Part shown: in pieces, positions 17,453 through 29,814 of the stretch
Position numbering within the stretch: the stretch's first letter is position 1
Layout of the letters: each line of letters begins with the position of its first letter
Source: Achromobacter sp. ASV32
Lineage (GTDB): Bacteria > Pseudomonadota > Gammaproteobacteria > Burkholderiales > Burkholderiaceae_B
Reading direction: 5' to 3'
NCBI RefSeq assembly: GCF_016428805.1
Contig: NZ_JAELTJ010000008.1
Span: 1-64,000 of the forward strand
Length of the DNA stretch: 64,000 bases
The notes under the pieces: generated by a model
The model's database searches: none
Seen by the model: only the letters and a program-made list of their open reading frames with translations
What the model was told of the DNA's origin: nothing
Translations under genes and position numbers: made by a program

Positions 17453-19671
17453 CCGCCGCCGCCACCCCGCCGGCGGGCGCCTCGCGCGCCCGCCGCTGGC
17501 GGCGGCGCGGCATCTACGCGGCCAGCGTGTTGTTTGCGCTGGCCGCGTTGTTATTCGCGCTGGATCGCCTCTATCCCTTGCCCCCGATCGATTCGGGCGG
17601 CGCCGCCGTGGTGGTTGCCGCCGACGGCACGCCGCTGCGCAACTATCCCAGCCGTGACGGCATCTGGCGCTATCCGGTCAAGCCGGAACAGGTGTCGCCG
17701 CATTACCTGGATACGCTGCTGACCTACGAAGACCGCTGGTTCTACTGGCACCCGGGGGTCAACCCCGTGGCGCTGGCGCGCGCCGGCTGGCAATGGGCCA
17801 CCAACCGCCGCATCGTGTCGGGCGGCTCTACGCTGACCATGCAGGTCGCGCGCCTGATCGACCCCCAGCTCGCCGGCAAGCCGTCACGCTCGATGGCGGC
17901 CAAACTGCGTCAGGCCTGGCGCGCCGTGCAGCTGGAAATGCACTACAGCAAGGACGAGATCCTGTCGCTCTACCTGACCCACGCGCCCATGGGCGGCATC
18001 GTGGAAGGGGTGGAGATGGGTTCGCGCTTGTGGCTGGGCAAGCCGGCCCGCGACCTGAGTCCGGCCGAAGCGGCCATGCTGACCGCCTTGCCGCAGGCCC
18101 CGTCGCGGTTGCGCCCGGACCGCCACCCCGAGGCCGCCCAGAGCGCCCGCGACAAGGTGCTGGACCGCATGGTCGAGCTAGGCCGCTGGACCCCGGCCGA
18201 CGTGGCCGATGCCAAGATCGAACGGGTGGTGGCCCCGCCGCTGCGGGCCCGCTGGCTGGCGCCGCTGGCCGCACAGCGCCTGTTGCAGGAAGCCGGGCGC
18301 AAGCCCGGCGGCCCGCGCCGTCCGGGCAGCCGCCCGCCGCTGGTGGCATCGACCCTGGATGCCGACATGCAGGCCGCGGTCGAGCGGATGTTGCTGGACC
18401 GGGTCGACAACCTGCCGCCCAAGGTGTCCATGGCGGTGCTGGTGATGGACAACGACACGCTGGAGGTCAAGGCGTACGCCGGCTCGGCCGATTTTTCCGA
18501 CGATTCCCGATACGCCCATGTGGATATGGTGCGCGGCGTGCGCTCGCCGGGTTCTACTCTGAAGCCGTTCCTGTACGCCCAGGCGCTGGATGATGGCCTG
18601 ATTCACTCGGAAAGCCTGCTGATCGACGCGCCCATGTCGTTTGGCGGATACGCCCCAGGTAACTTCCAGGCCGCGTTTTCCGGCCCGATCAGCGTCTCGC
18701 AGGCCCTGCAACGCTCGCTGAACGTGCCCGCCGTGGACCTGCTGGACCGCGTCGGGCCCAGCCGTTTCGCCTCGGTTATGCTCAAGGGCGGCGTCTGGTT
18801 ACGAATGCCGGCCGGCGCCGAACCCAATCTGAGCTTGATTTTGGGCGGGGGCGGCACCACATTGGAAGAACTGGTGGGCGCTTACCGGGCCCTGGCCCGC
18901 GGCGGCGTCTCCGGGCGGCCCCGGCTGCGTCCGGAGCAGCCTCGGGTCGAGTCCCGTATGATTAGTGCTGGCGCGGCCTGGATTGTCCGGGACATCCTCG
19001 AAGGCGGAGGCCACCCGGACCGGCCGTTTTACCAGTCAGGCAGCCCGGCCCGCCAACTGGCCTGGAAAACCGGGACAAGTTTTGGTTTCCGGGACGCCTG
19101 GGCGATCGGGGTGACCGATAGCTGGACCATTGGTGTGTGGGTGGGTCGCCCGGACGGCACGCCCAATCCCGGTTTTTTCGGGGCGAATGTGGCGGCGCCG
19201 CTACTGCAGGACATCGTGGCGGCGTTACCAGAAGGTTCGCAGCACGTCCGCGTCAGGCCCGAAACGGTGCAGGCGGTCGTGACGTGCTGGCCACTGGGCT
19301 ATAAGCTGGGCAGCGTGCCGCTGGGCGAATGCCCGGAACAGCGCGCCGCCTGGGCCTTGAATGAAACGGTGCCGCCGTCGTTTTCCGGCTACGCCGATGC
19401 CACGCAGGGCCCGTTGCGATTGGGCGGTGTGGCAACCGGTTCGGTGCTTCGGCCCGTGCCGGGCAGCAGGCAGGTGGCGCTGGATGTGGATGTGCAGGGC
19501 GCCGAAGGCGAAGTATGGTGGATGCTGGACGGTCGCGTGGTTGGCCATGGCGCGTCGAGTCATCCGTTTAATTTAGTGCTGGCGCAAGACGGCCGGTATA
19601 CGCTTACCGTCATGGACGCACAAGGCCGCCACGATAGCGTGGTTTTTGAAATCGCTGGCGTTACGCCATGA
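17404..19671 (+). CDS. pbpC: Penicillin-binding protein 1C
   Basis: Bifunctional class A PBP of 755 aa, anchored in the inner membrane by one TM helix (~36-53). The transglycosylase domain has TYEDRWFYWHPG (catalytic Glu109) and GGSTLTMQVARL. The transpeptidase domain has SPGSTLKP (Ser384 nucleophile, Lys387), RSLNVP and WKTGTS (Lys555). A C-terminal beta domain of the PBP1C type follows (~660-755). The ATG at 17404 lies 49 bases inside the A2M gene; TTG 17449, overlapping the A2M stop as TTGA, is an alternative. The overlap indicates coupled translation, in line with the proposal that A2M and PBP1C jointly defend and repair breached envelope. Confidence 0.95.
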   Translation: MEHGRNPRSQRQAASLTAAATPPAGASRARRWRRRGIYAASVLFALAALLFALDRLYPLPPIDSGGAAVVVAADGTPLRNYPSRDGIWRYPVKPEQVSPHYLDTLLTYEDRWFYWHPGVNPVALARAGWQWATNRRIVSGGSTLTMQVARLIDPQLAGKPSRSMAAKLRQAWRAVQLEMHYSKDEILSLYLTHAPMGGIVEGVEMGSRLWLGKPARDLSPAEAAMLTALPQAPSRLRPDRHPEAAQSARDKVLDRMVELGRWTPADVADAKIERVVAPPLRARWLAPLAAQRLLQEAGRKPGGPRRPGSRPPLVASTLDADMQAAVERMLLDRVDNLPPKVSMAVLVMDNDTLEVKAYAGSADFSDDSRYAHVDMVRGVRSPGSTLKPFLYAQALDDGLIHSESLLIDAPMSFGGYAPGNFQAAFSGPISVSQALQRSLNVPAVDLLDRVGPSRFASVMLKGGVWLRMPAGAEPNLSLILGGGGTTLEELVGAYRALARGGVSGRPRLRPEQPRVESRMISAGAAWIVRDILEGGGHPDRPFYQSGSPARQLAWKTGTSFGFRDAWAIGVTDSWTIGVWVGRPDGTPNPGFFGANVAAPLLQDIVAALPEGSQHVRVRPETVQAVVTCWPLGYKLGSVPLGECPEQRAAWALNETVPPSFSGYADATQGPLRLGGVATGSVLRPVPGSRQVALDVDVQGAEGEVWWMLDGRVVGHGASSHPFNLVLAQDGRYTLTVMDAQGRHDSVVFEIAGVTP

Positions 19672-19726
19672 TCGGCATAGAATATGAATCGTGTATTTGA
19701 CCGCTTCGATGCGTTACGGAGGAAGC

Positions 19727-22036
<2,310 letters not shown>

Positions 22037-22040
22037 GCCT

Positions 22041-23366
22041 ATGACCGATGCGGACCGCCAGCCGCTGATCGAGTGCGAACACTGCGCAAGCATCTATCGC
22101 CGACATCAGCTTGAACCTGGCGAGACCGCCAATTGCGCCCGCTGCGGTGCCACCCTGTGGCGCTACAGCGGGCTTACTTTGTCCAATTGGCTGGCGCTCG
22201 CCATTTCCGCCCTGATCATCTTCGGGGTGGCCAACGCCTACCCGGTCGCATCGATGTCGGTGCAGGGCATGGTGCAGCAGGCCTCCCTGCTGGACGCCAT
22301 TGCCATCACCTGGCGCCAAGGCCACTATGTCGTGGCCCTCATGACCGGGCTGGCGGGTTTTGCCTTGCCGCTGTTGCAGCTGGCCGTGTTGCTGTGGGTG
22401 CTGGTGCCGCTGTCGCGCGGCGCGGAACCGGCCGGTTTCCATGGCGCCATGCGCCTGCTGGGCTTGCTGCGGCCGTGGTGCATGGTGCCGGTGTTTCTGC
22501 TGGGCGTGCTGGTGGCGGTCGTGAAACTGGCCGGCATGGCTGCGGTGTCGCCCGGCATCGGCCTGGCCGCCTTCGGCGTCCTGACCATCCTCTTGACCAT
22601 GCTGGGCCGGCTGACGCCGCATGTGCTGTGGCGCTACGCGGAATCCGCCGAGGTCGTGCCGGTGCACATTCCCGAGACGGGGCCCGACGTGGTGCTGACC
22701 GGCTGCCACGTCTGTGGCCAGGTGCAAGCACTGCCGCGCGAGGGCGATCCGGAAGAAGAACACCATTGCGTGCGCTGCCACGCGGTGGTGCATTACCGCA
22801 AGCCTGACCATCTGGCCCGCACCTGGGCCCTGTTGCTGGCGGCCGTGGTGTTCTATATTCCGGCCAACGTGTTGCCGGTCATGAAGGTCAGCTCCGTGCT
22901 GGGCGACAGCGCTCATACCATCCTGGGCGGTGTGGTCGAGTTATGGAACATGGGGTCGTGGGACATTGCGCTGATTGTCTTCATTGCCAGCGTGGCGGTG
23001 CCCCTGACCAAACTACTGGCGCTGATCCTGCTATTGTTGACCGAGCAATGGCGCAGCACGACGAATCTGCGGCCGCGCACGCGGCTGTATGAGATGGTCG
23101 AGTTCATTGGCCAATGGTCGATGCTGGACGTGTTCGTGGTGATATTGCTGGCAGCGCTGGCTGACTTCCAGGGCCTGATGGAAATCAGTGCCGGTGGCGG
23201 CGCCGCGGCGTTTGGCGTGGTCGTGATCCTGACCATGTTGTCCGCCATGAGCTTCGACCTGCGCCGCAGCTGGGATCTGCAAGACACAAGCGAGATCGAC
23301 ATGGATCCGCCCGTGGCCGGCAAGCGGCAAGAGCCGACCCCTGCCGCGGGTGCCGAAATGGGCTGA
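22041..23366 (+). CDS. pqiA: Paraquat-inducible protein A, membrane component of Pqi lipid transport
   Basis: Inner-membrane protein of 441 aa made of two tandem PqiA units, each with a Cys-x-x-Cys...Cys-x-x-Cys zinc-finger-like head (CEHC...CARC near residues 12-35; CHVC...CVRC near residues 220-250) followed by four TM helices. PqiA works with the MCE protein PqiB and lipoprotein PqiC in inner-to-outer membrane lipid trafficking. ATG 22041 lies 4 bases after the clpA stop, so translation is probably coupled to clpA. The frame is open far upstream inside clpA, but that part is shadow sequence. Confidence 0.94.
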   Translation: MTDADRQPLIECEHCASIYRRHQLEPGETANCARCGATLWRYSGLTLSNWLALAISALIIFGVANAYPVASMSVQGMVQQASLLDAIAITWRQGHYVVALMTGLAGFALPLLQLAVLLWVLVPLSRGAEPAGFHGAMRLLGLLRPWCMVPVFLLGVLVAVVKLAGMAAVSPGIGLAAFGVLTILLTMLGRLTPHVLWRYAESAEVVPVHIPETGPDVVLTGCHVCGQVQALPREGDPEEEHHCVRCHAVVHYRKPDHLARTWALLLAAVVFYIPANVLPVMKVSSVLGDSAHTILGGVVELWNMGSWDIALIVFIASVAVPLTKLLALILLLLTEQWRSTTNLRPRTRLYEMVEFIGQWSMLDVFVVILLAALADFQGLMEISAGGGAAAFGVVVILTMLSAMSFDLRRSWDLQDTSEIDMDPPVAGKRQEPTPAAGAEMG

Positions 23367-23438
23367 CGCGTCCGGCCAGCCGCCTGCGGGGCGAGGCCGA
23401 ATCGCGTTTACCGAGCAAGAAGAAAAGGAAAAAACAAG

Positions 23439-25103
23439 ATGTCCGACCAAGCACCCGGATCTGGTGAAGAGAAGTTCGCATCACCCACCATATCGCGCAA
23501 GCGCAAGAGCCGGATCTCCTGGATCTGGCTGGTGCCTGTCGTCGCCGCGCTGATGGGCTTGTCGCTCGTGGTGCGTACGTGGATGCAGGCCGGCCCGGAT
23601 CTGTCCATCGAATTCAACACCGCCGAAGGGCTGGAGGTCGGCAAGACCCAGCTGCGCTACAAGGACGTGAACGTCGGTACGGTCAAGTCCATTGGTTTCA
23701 ACAGCGACCGCAGCAAGGTCGTGGTGCAGGCGGAACTGTCCAAGGACGTGGCCGACCTGGCGCGAGAGGGCACCAACTTCTGGGTGGTGCGTCCGCGGCT
23801 CGATGTCAGTGGCGTGTCGGGGCTGGGCACTTTGCTGTCCGGCGCCTATATCGGCGTGGACGCGGTCGAGAGCAAGGATGCCTCCAAAAAGGCCACCAAG
23901 CTGCACTTCGTGGGCCTGGAGACGCCGCCAGCCGTGACGCATGACCGCGCCGGCAAGCGCTTCAAGCTCAAGGCGTCGGATCTGGGGTCGCTGGACATCG
24001 GCTCGCCGGTGTATTTCCGCCGCATCAATGTGGGCCGCGTGATCGGCTATGCGCTGGACAAGACCGGCGACGCCGTGAATGTCGAAGTGTTCGTGGACGC
24101 GCCCAATGACAAGTTCGTCACCAACGGCACGCGCTTCTGGAACGCCAGCGGCGTGGATTTCAGCGTCAACGCCGAAGGCCTGAAGGTGCGTACCCAGTCG
24201 CTGGTGTCGATGGCGGTGGGCGGCGTGGCGTTCGAGCCGGTCTACAGCGCCCGCGACGCCGGCACGCCAGCCGCGGCCGACGCGCGCTTTGAGCTATACG
24301 CCACCGAGGCCGCGGCCAAGGCCAATCCGGACGGCGAAGCCTTCCCGATCCGCATGCGCTTTGACCAGTCGATCCGCGGCCTGTCGGTCGGCGCGTCGAT
24401 TGATTTCTCGGGCATCACTCTGGGCAACGTCACACAGATCAATCTGGACTTCGACCCCGTCACCAAGCGCTTCTATTCGGTGGTGGACGCCACCTTGTAT
24501 CCGGAGCGCCTGGGCCGGGTGTACGAGGAAGTGCGCGCCCGCGCCGTCGAGGATGGCGACCAGGCCGGCGGCCGCTTGCTGGGCATCATGATCAAGCACG
24601 GCCTGCGCGCGCAGTTGCGTACCGCCAATCTCCTGACCGGTCAGTTGTACGTGGTGCTGGACGACTTCCCCAACGCCAAGCCGGTGGACTTCAAGATGTC
24701 CAGTCCGGCCCTGATCCCGACCGTGCCGGGCAACCTGGACCAGCTGCAGCAGCAGGTCAGCAATATCGTCGCCAAGATCGACAAGATCCCGTTCGACAAG
24801 ATCGGCGAAGACTTGCGTACCACGCTGGCCAGCACCTCCAAGCTGATGACGCGTCTGGACAAGCAGGTGGCCCCGCAAGCGCAGGGCGTGCTCAAGCAGG
24901 CGCAGCAATCCATGGCCAATCTGAATGCGCTGCTGGCCTCGGATGCCTCGTTGCCGGTCAATGCCGAAAAGGCCATGCAGGAACTGAGCCGCGCGGCCCG
25001 GTCGCTGCGCGCGCTGGCCGACTTCCTGCAATCGAACCCCGAATCGTTGCTGCGCGGCCGCGGCGACGACCCGATCCCCGGCGCCGGTCCGGTCAGGAAC
25101 TGA
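23439..25103 (+). CDS. pqiB: PqiB-type MCE-domain protein
   Basis: Protein of 554 aa with a single N-terminal TM helix (~26-46, WIWLVPVVAALMGLSLVV) and a periplasmic part with three MCE domains (starting near residues 50, 165 and 300; each has a GLEVG/GSLDIG/GLSVGA...-type core). The C-terminal helical segment (~450-520) fits the needle-forming helices that thread lipids through the PqiB tube. The ribosome-binding site GAAAAGGAAAAAAC precedes ATG 23439. It is 72 bases after pqiA and 4 before pqiC. The three-MCE form is usual for PqiB (YebT has seven, MlaD one). Confidence 0.95.
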   Translation: MSDQAPGSGEEKFASPTISRKRKSRISWIWLVPVVAALMGLSLVVRTWMQAGPDLSIEFNTAEGLEVGKTQLRYKDVNVGTVKSIGFNSDRSKVVVQAELSKDVADLAREGTNFWVVRPRLDVSGVSGLGTLLSGAYIGVDAVESKDASKKATKLHFVGLETPPAVTHDRAGKRFKLKASDLGSLDIGSPVYFRRINVGRVIGYALDKTGDAVNVEVFVDAPNDKFVTNGTRFWNASGVDFSVNAEGLKVRTQSLVSMAVGGVAFEPVYSARDAGTPAAADARFELYATEAAAKANPDGEAFPIRMRFDQSIRGLSVGASIDFSGITLGNVTQINLDFDPVTKRFYSVVDATLYPERLGRVYEEVRARAVEDGDQAGGRLLGIMIKHGLRAQLRTANLLTGQLYVVLDDFPNAKPVDFKMSSPALIPTVPGNLDQLQQQVSNIVAKIDKIPFDKIGEDLRTTLASTSKLMTRLDKQVAPQAQGVLKQAQQSMANLNALLASDASLPVNAEKAMQELSRAARSLRALADFLQSNPESLLRGRGDDPIPGAGPVRN

Positions 25104-25107
25104 ACCC

Positions 25108-25800
25108 ATGAATAGACTCCGCTCCCGCTCCGTCCCTCCCGCCGTTGCCGCCAAATCTGCCCGGTTGCGGGCCCTGGGCCTGCCGGCGTTGGCCTTGGCC
25201 GCGCTGTTGGCCGGCTGCGCCTCGTCGCCGCCGGTGCATTACTACACCTTGCAAGGCCCCACGCCGTCGGCGCCGGCGGTGCCTCGTGCGGCGGCGCCTT
25301 TCCTGATCGACGTCCAAGGCGTCAACGTGGTGGCGCAGGCCGACCAGCCGCAGCTGATGGTGCGCACGGGCGACGGCAGTGTCTCGGCGCTGTACTCCGA
25401 ACGCTGGACTTCGCCCCTGGGCGACGAAATCCGCGGCGCGCTGTCGGACGCGCTCAAGCATGACCTGGGCGCGCTGGACGTGCAGGTCGTCAAGCCCGGT
25501 CCCACCGCGGCCGTCTGGCGGGTGCAGACCGACGTGCAGCGCTTTGACCTGGTGTCGGGCAGCATGGCGCAATTGGACGTCACCTGGCGGGTGCGGCCGG
25601 TGAATCTCAAGGGTAGCGGGCTGCTGTGCCGCAGTGTCGTCACGGAAAAGGTGTCCGAGGCGGGCGTGCCTGCGCTGATCACGGCGCAGCAGCGCGCGGT
25701 CGTGGCGTTGGCCGGCGCCATGGCATCCGCCATCCGGGGGCAAGCCCCGGATACGGGCGGCGCAGTGCAGATGCTTGGGTGCTCGCCGTTGCCGGACTGA
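25108..25800 (+). CDS. pqiC: PqiC-type outer-membrane lipoprotein
   Basis: Lipoprotein of 230 aa with lipobox LLAGC (Cys37), then the DUF330/PqiC fold beginning VHYYTLQGP, typical of auxiliary lipoproteins of MCE transport systems. The N-terminal 20 residues before the hydrophobic stretch are basic and longer than usual. It starts 4 bases after pqiB and ends the pqiABC unit. No clear terminator was seen before the putA control region. Confidence 0.92.
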   Translation: MNRLRSRSVPPAVAAKSARLRALGLPALALAALLAGCASSPPVHYYTLQGPTPSAPAVPRAAAPFLIDVQGVNVVAQADQPQLMVRTGDGSVSALYSERWTSPLGDEIRGALSDALKHDLGALDVQVVKPGPTAAVWRVQTDVQRFDLVSGSMAQLDVTWRVRPVNLKGSGLLCRSVVTEKVSEAGVPALITAQQRAVVALAGAMASAIRGQAPDTGGAVQMLGCSPLPD

Positions 25801-25853
25801 GGCCGGTGATGAAACGGGGGCGGAGCGGGCCAAAACCCGCCATGATCTCAACC

Positions 25854-25873
25854 GGTTAACCCTAGGGTTAACC
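25854..25873. promoter_or_regulatory. 20-bp perfect palindrome upstream of putA
   Basis: GGTTAACCCTAGGGTTAACC is a perfect palindrome 108 bases before the putA start. A related imperfect repeat occurs at 29815-29842 before livJ, at the same spacing from a GGTTGCA box. It is a likely regulator binding site; the regulator is unknown. Confidence 0.6.
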
Positions 25874-25886
25874 TTAATACAAACGC

Positions 25887-25896
25887 GGTTGCAACC
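25887..25896. promoter_or_regulatory. Putative PutA operator at putA
   Basis: GGTTGCAACC is a 10-bp palindrome containing GTTGCA on both strands. GTTGCA is the known operator core for the ribbon-helix-helix domain of Escherichia coli PutA. It sits just upstream of a -10-like TAGCAT (25901-25906) and 84 bases before the putA start codon, so autorepression is plausible. Confidence 0.65.
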
Positions 25897-25980
25897 TGAC
25901 TAGCATACGGTCCTACCGATGCTGGGCCCTTTCGTGTGGGCCCGGTGTGACCTTTGCCATGCGACAGGAAGCAATCTCTT

Positions 25981-28900
25981 ATGGCCAGCACTACCCTCGG
26001 CGTCAAAGTCGATGACGCGCTTCGCGACCGCCTGAAGTCGGCCGCGCAAAAGCTCAACTGCACGCCGCACTGGCTGCACAAGCAGGCGATTCTCGCCTAC
26101 CTGGACAAGATCGAGCGCGGCCATCTGCCCGCCGAAATGTCCCATCTGGGCGGCGACGAGGGGGGCGACGACGAGAGCGGCGAACATCAGGCCGCCGCCA
26201 CGCCGCCGTTCTACGAGTTTGGCCAGGACGTGCAGCCGCAATCGGTGCTGCGCGCGGCCATCACGGCGGCCTATCGCCGGCCCGAGCCCGAGTGCGTGCC
26301 GCTGCTGCTGGGCCAGGCCCGCATGCCCAATCTGGAAAAAGTGCATGCGATGGCCTCCGACCTGGTCAAGAAGCTGCGCGGCAAGCGCACCGGCGGCGGG
26401 GTCGAGGGGCTGATCCAGGAATTCTCGTTGTCCAGCCAGGAAGGCGTGGCGCTGATGTGCCTGGCCGAGGCGCTGCTGCGCATTCCGGACCGCGCTACGC
26501 GTGACGCGCTGATCCGCGACAAGGTCGCCCGCGGCGACTGGAAGTCGCACATGGGCGGCTCGCAATCGCTGTTCGTCAATGCCGCGACCTGGGGCCTGAT
26601 GATCACCGGCAAGCTGGTGGCGGTGAGCAGTGAACAATCGCTGTCCAAGGCGTTGACGCGCCTGATCGGCAAGGGCGGCGAACCCTTGGTGCGCAAGGGC
26701 GTGAACATGGCCATGCGCATGATGGGCGAGCAGTTCGTGTCGGGCCAGACCATCTCCGAAGCGCTGGCCAACAACCGCAAGATGGAAAGCCGCGGTTTCC
26801 GCTATTCGTACGACATGCTGGGCGAAGCCGCCACCACGGCCGAGGACGCGGACCGCTACTATGCCTCGTACGAGCAGGCCATCCACGCCATCGGCAAGGC
26901 TGCCGCCGGCCGCGGCATCTACGAAGGCCCTGGCATCTCGATCAAGCTATCGGCGCTGCATCCGCGCTATTCGCGCGCCCAGCGCGAACGCGTCATGGCC
27001 GAGCTGCTGCCGCGCGTGAAGGCGTTGACGGTGCTGGCGCGCAGCTACGACATCGGCCTGAATATCGACGCCGAAGAAGCCGACCGCCTGGAAATTTCGC
27101 TGGATCTGCTGGAAGCGCTGTGCTTTACGCCCGAACTGGAAGGCTGGAGCGGCATCGGTTTTGTCATCCAGGCCTACCAGAAGCGCGCGCCGTTCGTGAT
27201 CGACTACGTCATTGATCTGGCCCGCCGCAGCCGCCATCGCGTGATGGTGCGCCTGGTCAAGGGCGCCTACTGGGACAGCGAGATCAAGCGCGCCCAGGTC
27301 GATGGCCTGGAAGGCTATCCCGTCTACACCCGCAAGGTCTATACCGACGTGGCCTACCTGGCCTGCGCCCGCAAGCTGCTGGGCGCGCCGGAAGCCGTGT
27401 ACCCGCAGTTCGCCACGCACAATGCCTACACGCTGGCGGCGATCTATCAGCTGGCCGGCCAGAACTACTATCCGGGCCAGTACGAATTCCAGTGCCTGCA
27501 CGGCATGGGCGAGCCGCTGTACGACGAGGTCGTGGGCCCGCTGGCGCAAGGCAAGCTGAACCGCCCGTGCCGCATCTATGCGCCGGTAGGCACGCATGAA
27601 ACGCTGCTTGCCTACCTGGTGCGCCGCCTGCTGGAGAACGGCGCCAACACGTCGTTCGTCAACCTGATCGGTGATGACAGCATTCCCGTCGAGACGCTGG
27701 TGGCGGACCCGGTCGAGGCGGCCTCGCGCATCGTGCCGCTGGGCGCGCCGCATGAAAAGATTCCGCTGCCGCGAGAGCTTTACGGCAATCCGCAGCAAGG
27801 CGCGCGCGCCAACTCCGCAGGCCTGGACCTGAGCAACGAACATCGCCTGGGTTCGCTGTCGGCCGCGCTGCTGGCCAGCGCCGGCACGCCCTGGCGCGCC
27901 GCGCCCATGCTGGGCGAGGGCGCCGAAGCATGGGACGCGGCCCGCGCAATCGAAGTGCGCAACCCCGCCAATCTGCGCGACGTGGTGGGTCATGTGATCG
28001 AGGCCAACGGCGAAGAAGCCGAGGCCGCCCTGCGCGCCGCCGCCAACGCGGCGCCCATCTGGCAATCGACCCCGGTGGCCGAGCGCGCGCAGTGCCTGCG
28101 CCGCGCCGCGCAGTTGCTGGAAGAGCAGATGCAGACCTTGCTCGGCCTGATCGTGCGCGAGGCCGGCAAGTCCCTGCCCAACGCGATCGCCGAGGTGCGC
28201 GAGGCGGTGGACTTCCTGCGTTACTACGCAGATCAGGCGGACCGCGAGTTCGGCAACGACACGCACCGCCCCTTGGGCACGGTGCTGTGTATCAGCCCCT
28301 GGAACTTCCCGCTGGCCATCTTTACCGGCCAGATCGCCGCGGCGCTGGCGGCTGGCAATACCGTGCTGGCCAAGCCGGCCGAGCAGACGCCGCTGATCGC
28401 GGCGCAGGCGGTGGCGATCCTGCGCGCTGCCGGCGTGCCGGCCGGCGCGGTGCAATTGTTGCCCGGCCGTGGCGAAACCGTGGGCGCGCAATTGGTGGCC
28501 AGCCCCGGCGTCCGCGGCGTGATGTTCACCGGGTCCACCGATGTGGCCCGCATCATCGCGCGCACGCTGGCAGACCGTCTTGATGACGACGGCCATACCA
28601 TTCCGCTGATCGCCGAGACGGGCGGCCAGAACGCAATGGTGGTGGATTCGTCCGCGCTGTCCGAGCAGGTGGTGTTCGACGTGCTCAGCTCGGCCTTCGA
28701 CTCGGCCGGCCAGCGCTGTTCGGCGCTGCGCGTGCTCTGCGTGCAGGAAGATAACGCCGACCACGTGCTGACGATGCTGCGCGGCGCAATGCGCGAACTC
28801 AGTGTGGGCAACCCCGATCGTCTGTCGGTCGACGTCGGTCCGGTGATCGACACCGAGGCGCGCAATGGCATTCTGCGTCACATCGACGCGATGCGCACGG

Positions 28901-29802
28901 CAGGCCACCGGATCGACCAGGCGGAACTGAACGGCGAATGCCGTCAGGGGACCTTCGTGGCGCCCACCATCATCGAGATCGACAGCATCAGTGAACTGAC
29001 CCGCGAAGTGTTCGGGCCTGTGCTGCACGTGGTGCGCTACAAGCGCGAAGAGCTGGACGCCTTGCTGGATGCCATCAACGGCACCGGCTACGGCCTGACG
29101 TTCGGCGTGCACACCCGTATCGACGAAACCATCGCCCATGTGACCGGTCAGGTCCATGCGGGCAACGTTTACGTCAATCGAAATATCGTGGGCGCGGTGG
29201 TGGGGGTGCAGCCTTTCGGTGGCGAATGTCTGTCGGGCACCGGTCCCAAAGCGGGCGGTCCGCTGTATATGTACCGTCTGCTGGGCACGCGTCCCGCGGG
29301 CCTGCCGCCGGCGCTGGACGCGGCCGCGCCGCTGCCGCAGCGCATCGCGCTGCCGGGCCCGACGGGGGAGACCAACACGTATATGGTCGAACCGCGCGGC
29401 GCCGTGTACTGCGTGGCGGCCACCGAGGCCGGCGCGCGGGCGCAGTGGTCGGCGGCGCGCCTGACCGGCAACCATGCCTGGTTCGCCGATACCCCCGCGG
29501 CGCAGGCGCTGCTGGCCGGGCTGGACGCCGAGCAGCAGGGCCAGGCCGGTATCCTGGCGGATGCCGAGGTCGACCAGGCCGATTACCAGGCGGTGCTGTT
29601 CGAAGGCGACGGCGACGCGCTGCGCGCCCTGAACCAGCGCATCGCGCAGCGTCCGGGCGCGATCCTGGCGGTGCATGGCCTGACGCCGGATGCCCTGGCC
29701 GCTGGCGCCACGTATGTGCCGGAACGGCTCTTGACCGAGCGCTCCATCAGTGTGAATACGGCCGCGGCCGGCGGCAACGCCAGCCTCATGACCATCGGCT
29801 GA
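25981..29802 (+). CDS. putA: Trifunctional proline utilization protein PutA
   Basis: Converts proline to glutamate (FAD-dependent proline dehydrogenase, then NAD-dependent P5C/glutamate-semialdehyde dehydrogenase) and represses its own regulon. Length 1273 aa. The N-terminal ribbon-helix-helix (TTLGVKVDDALRDRLKSAA, residues ~3-45) marks the DNA-binding trifunctional class. The PRODH barrel has KGAYWDSE (Lys427-Glu434) and RIYAPVGTHETLLAYLVRRL. The P5CDH domain has IAETGGQNAM and nucleophile Cys913 (AGQRCSAL). The protein ends in the usual ...ASLMTIG. ATG 25981 is chosen because it starts exactly at the RHH; an in-frame extension to 25954 exists. Likely autoregulated through GTTGCA at 25887. 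Inner-membrane association when reduced is known for the family. Confidence 0.97.
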   Translation: MASTTLGVKVDDALRDRLKSAAQKLNCTPHWLHKQAILAYLDKIERGHLPAEMSHLGGDEGGDDESGEHQAAATPPFYEFGQDVQPQSVLRAAITAAYRRPEPECVPLLLGQARMPNLEKVHAMASDLVKKLRGKRTGGGVEGLIQEFSLSSQEGVALMCLAEALLRIPDRATRDALIRDKVARGDWKSHMGGSQSLFVNAATWGLMITGKLVAVSSEQSLSKALTRLIGKGGEPLVRKGVNMAMRMMGEQFVSGQTISEALANNRKMESRGFRYSYDMLGEAATTAEDADRYYASYEQAIHAIGKAAAGRGIYEGPGISIKLSALHPRYSRAQRERVMAELLPRVKALTVLARSYDIGLNIDAEEADRLEISLDLLEALCFTPELEGWSGIGFVIQAYQKRAPFVIDYVIDLARRSRHRVMVRLVKGAYWDSEIKRAQVDGLEGYPVYTRKVYTDVAYLACARKLLGAPEAVYPQFATHNAYTLAAIYQLAGQNYYPGQYEFQCLHGMGEPLYDEVVGPLAQGKLNRPCRIYAPVGTHETLLAYLVRRLLENGANTSFVNLIGDDSIPVETLVADPVEAASRIVPLGAPHEKIPLPRELYGNPQQGARANSAGLDLSNEHRLGSLSAALLASAGTPWRAAPMLGEGAEAWDAARAIEVRNPANLRDVVGHVIEANGEEAEAALRAAANAAPIWQSTPVAERAQCLRRAAQLLEEQMQTLLGLIVREAGKSLPNAIAEVREAVDFLRYYADQADREFGNDTHRPLGTVLCISPWNFPLAIFTGQIAAALAAGNTVLAKPAEQTPLIAAQAVAILRAAGVPAGAVQLLPGRGETVGAQLVASPGVRGVMFTGSTDVARIIARTLADRLDDDGHTIPLIAETGGQNAMVVDSSALSEQVVFDVLSSAFDSAGQRCSALRVLCVQEDNADHVLTMLRGAMRELSVGNPDRLSVDVGPVIDTEARNGILRHIDAMRTAGHRIDQAELNGECRQGTFVAPTIIEIDSISELTREVFGPVLHVVRYKREELDALLDAINGTGYGLTFGVHTRIDETIAHVTGQVHAGNVYVNRNIVGAVVGVQPFGGECLSGTGPKAGGPLYMYRLLGTRPAGLPPALDAAAPLPQRIALPGPTGETNTYMVEPRGAVYCVAATEAGARAQWSAARLTGNHAWFADTPAAQALLAGLDAEQQGQAGILADAEVDQADYQAVLFEGDGDALRALNQRIAQRPGAILAVHGLTPDALAAGATYVPERLLTERSISVNTAAAGGNASLMTIG

Positions 29803-29814
29803 GCGTGACCGAGG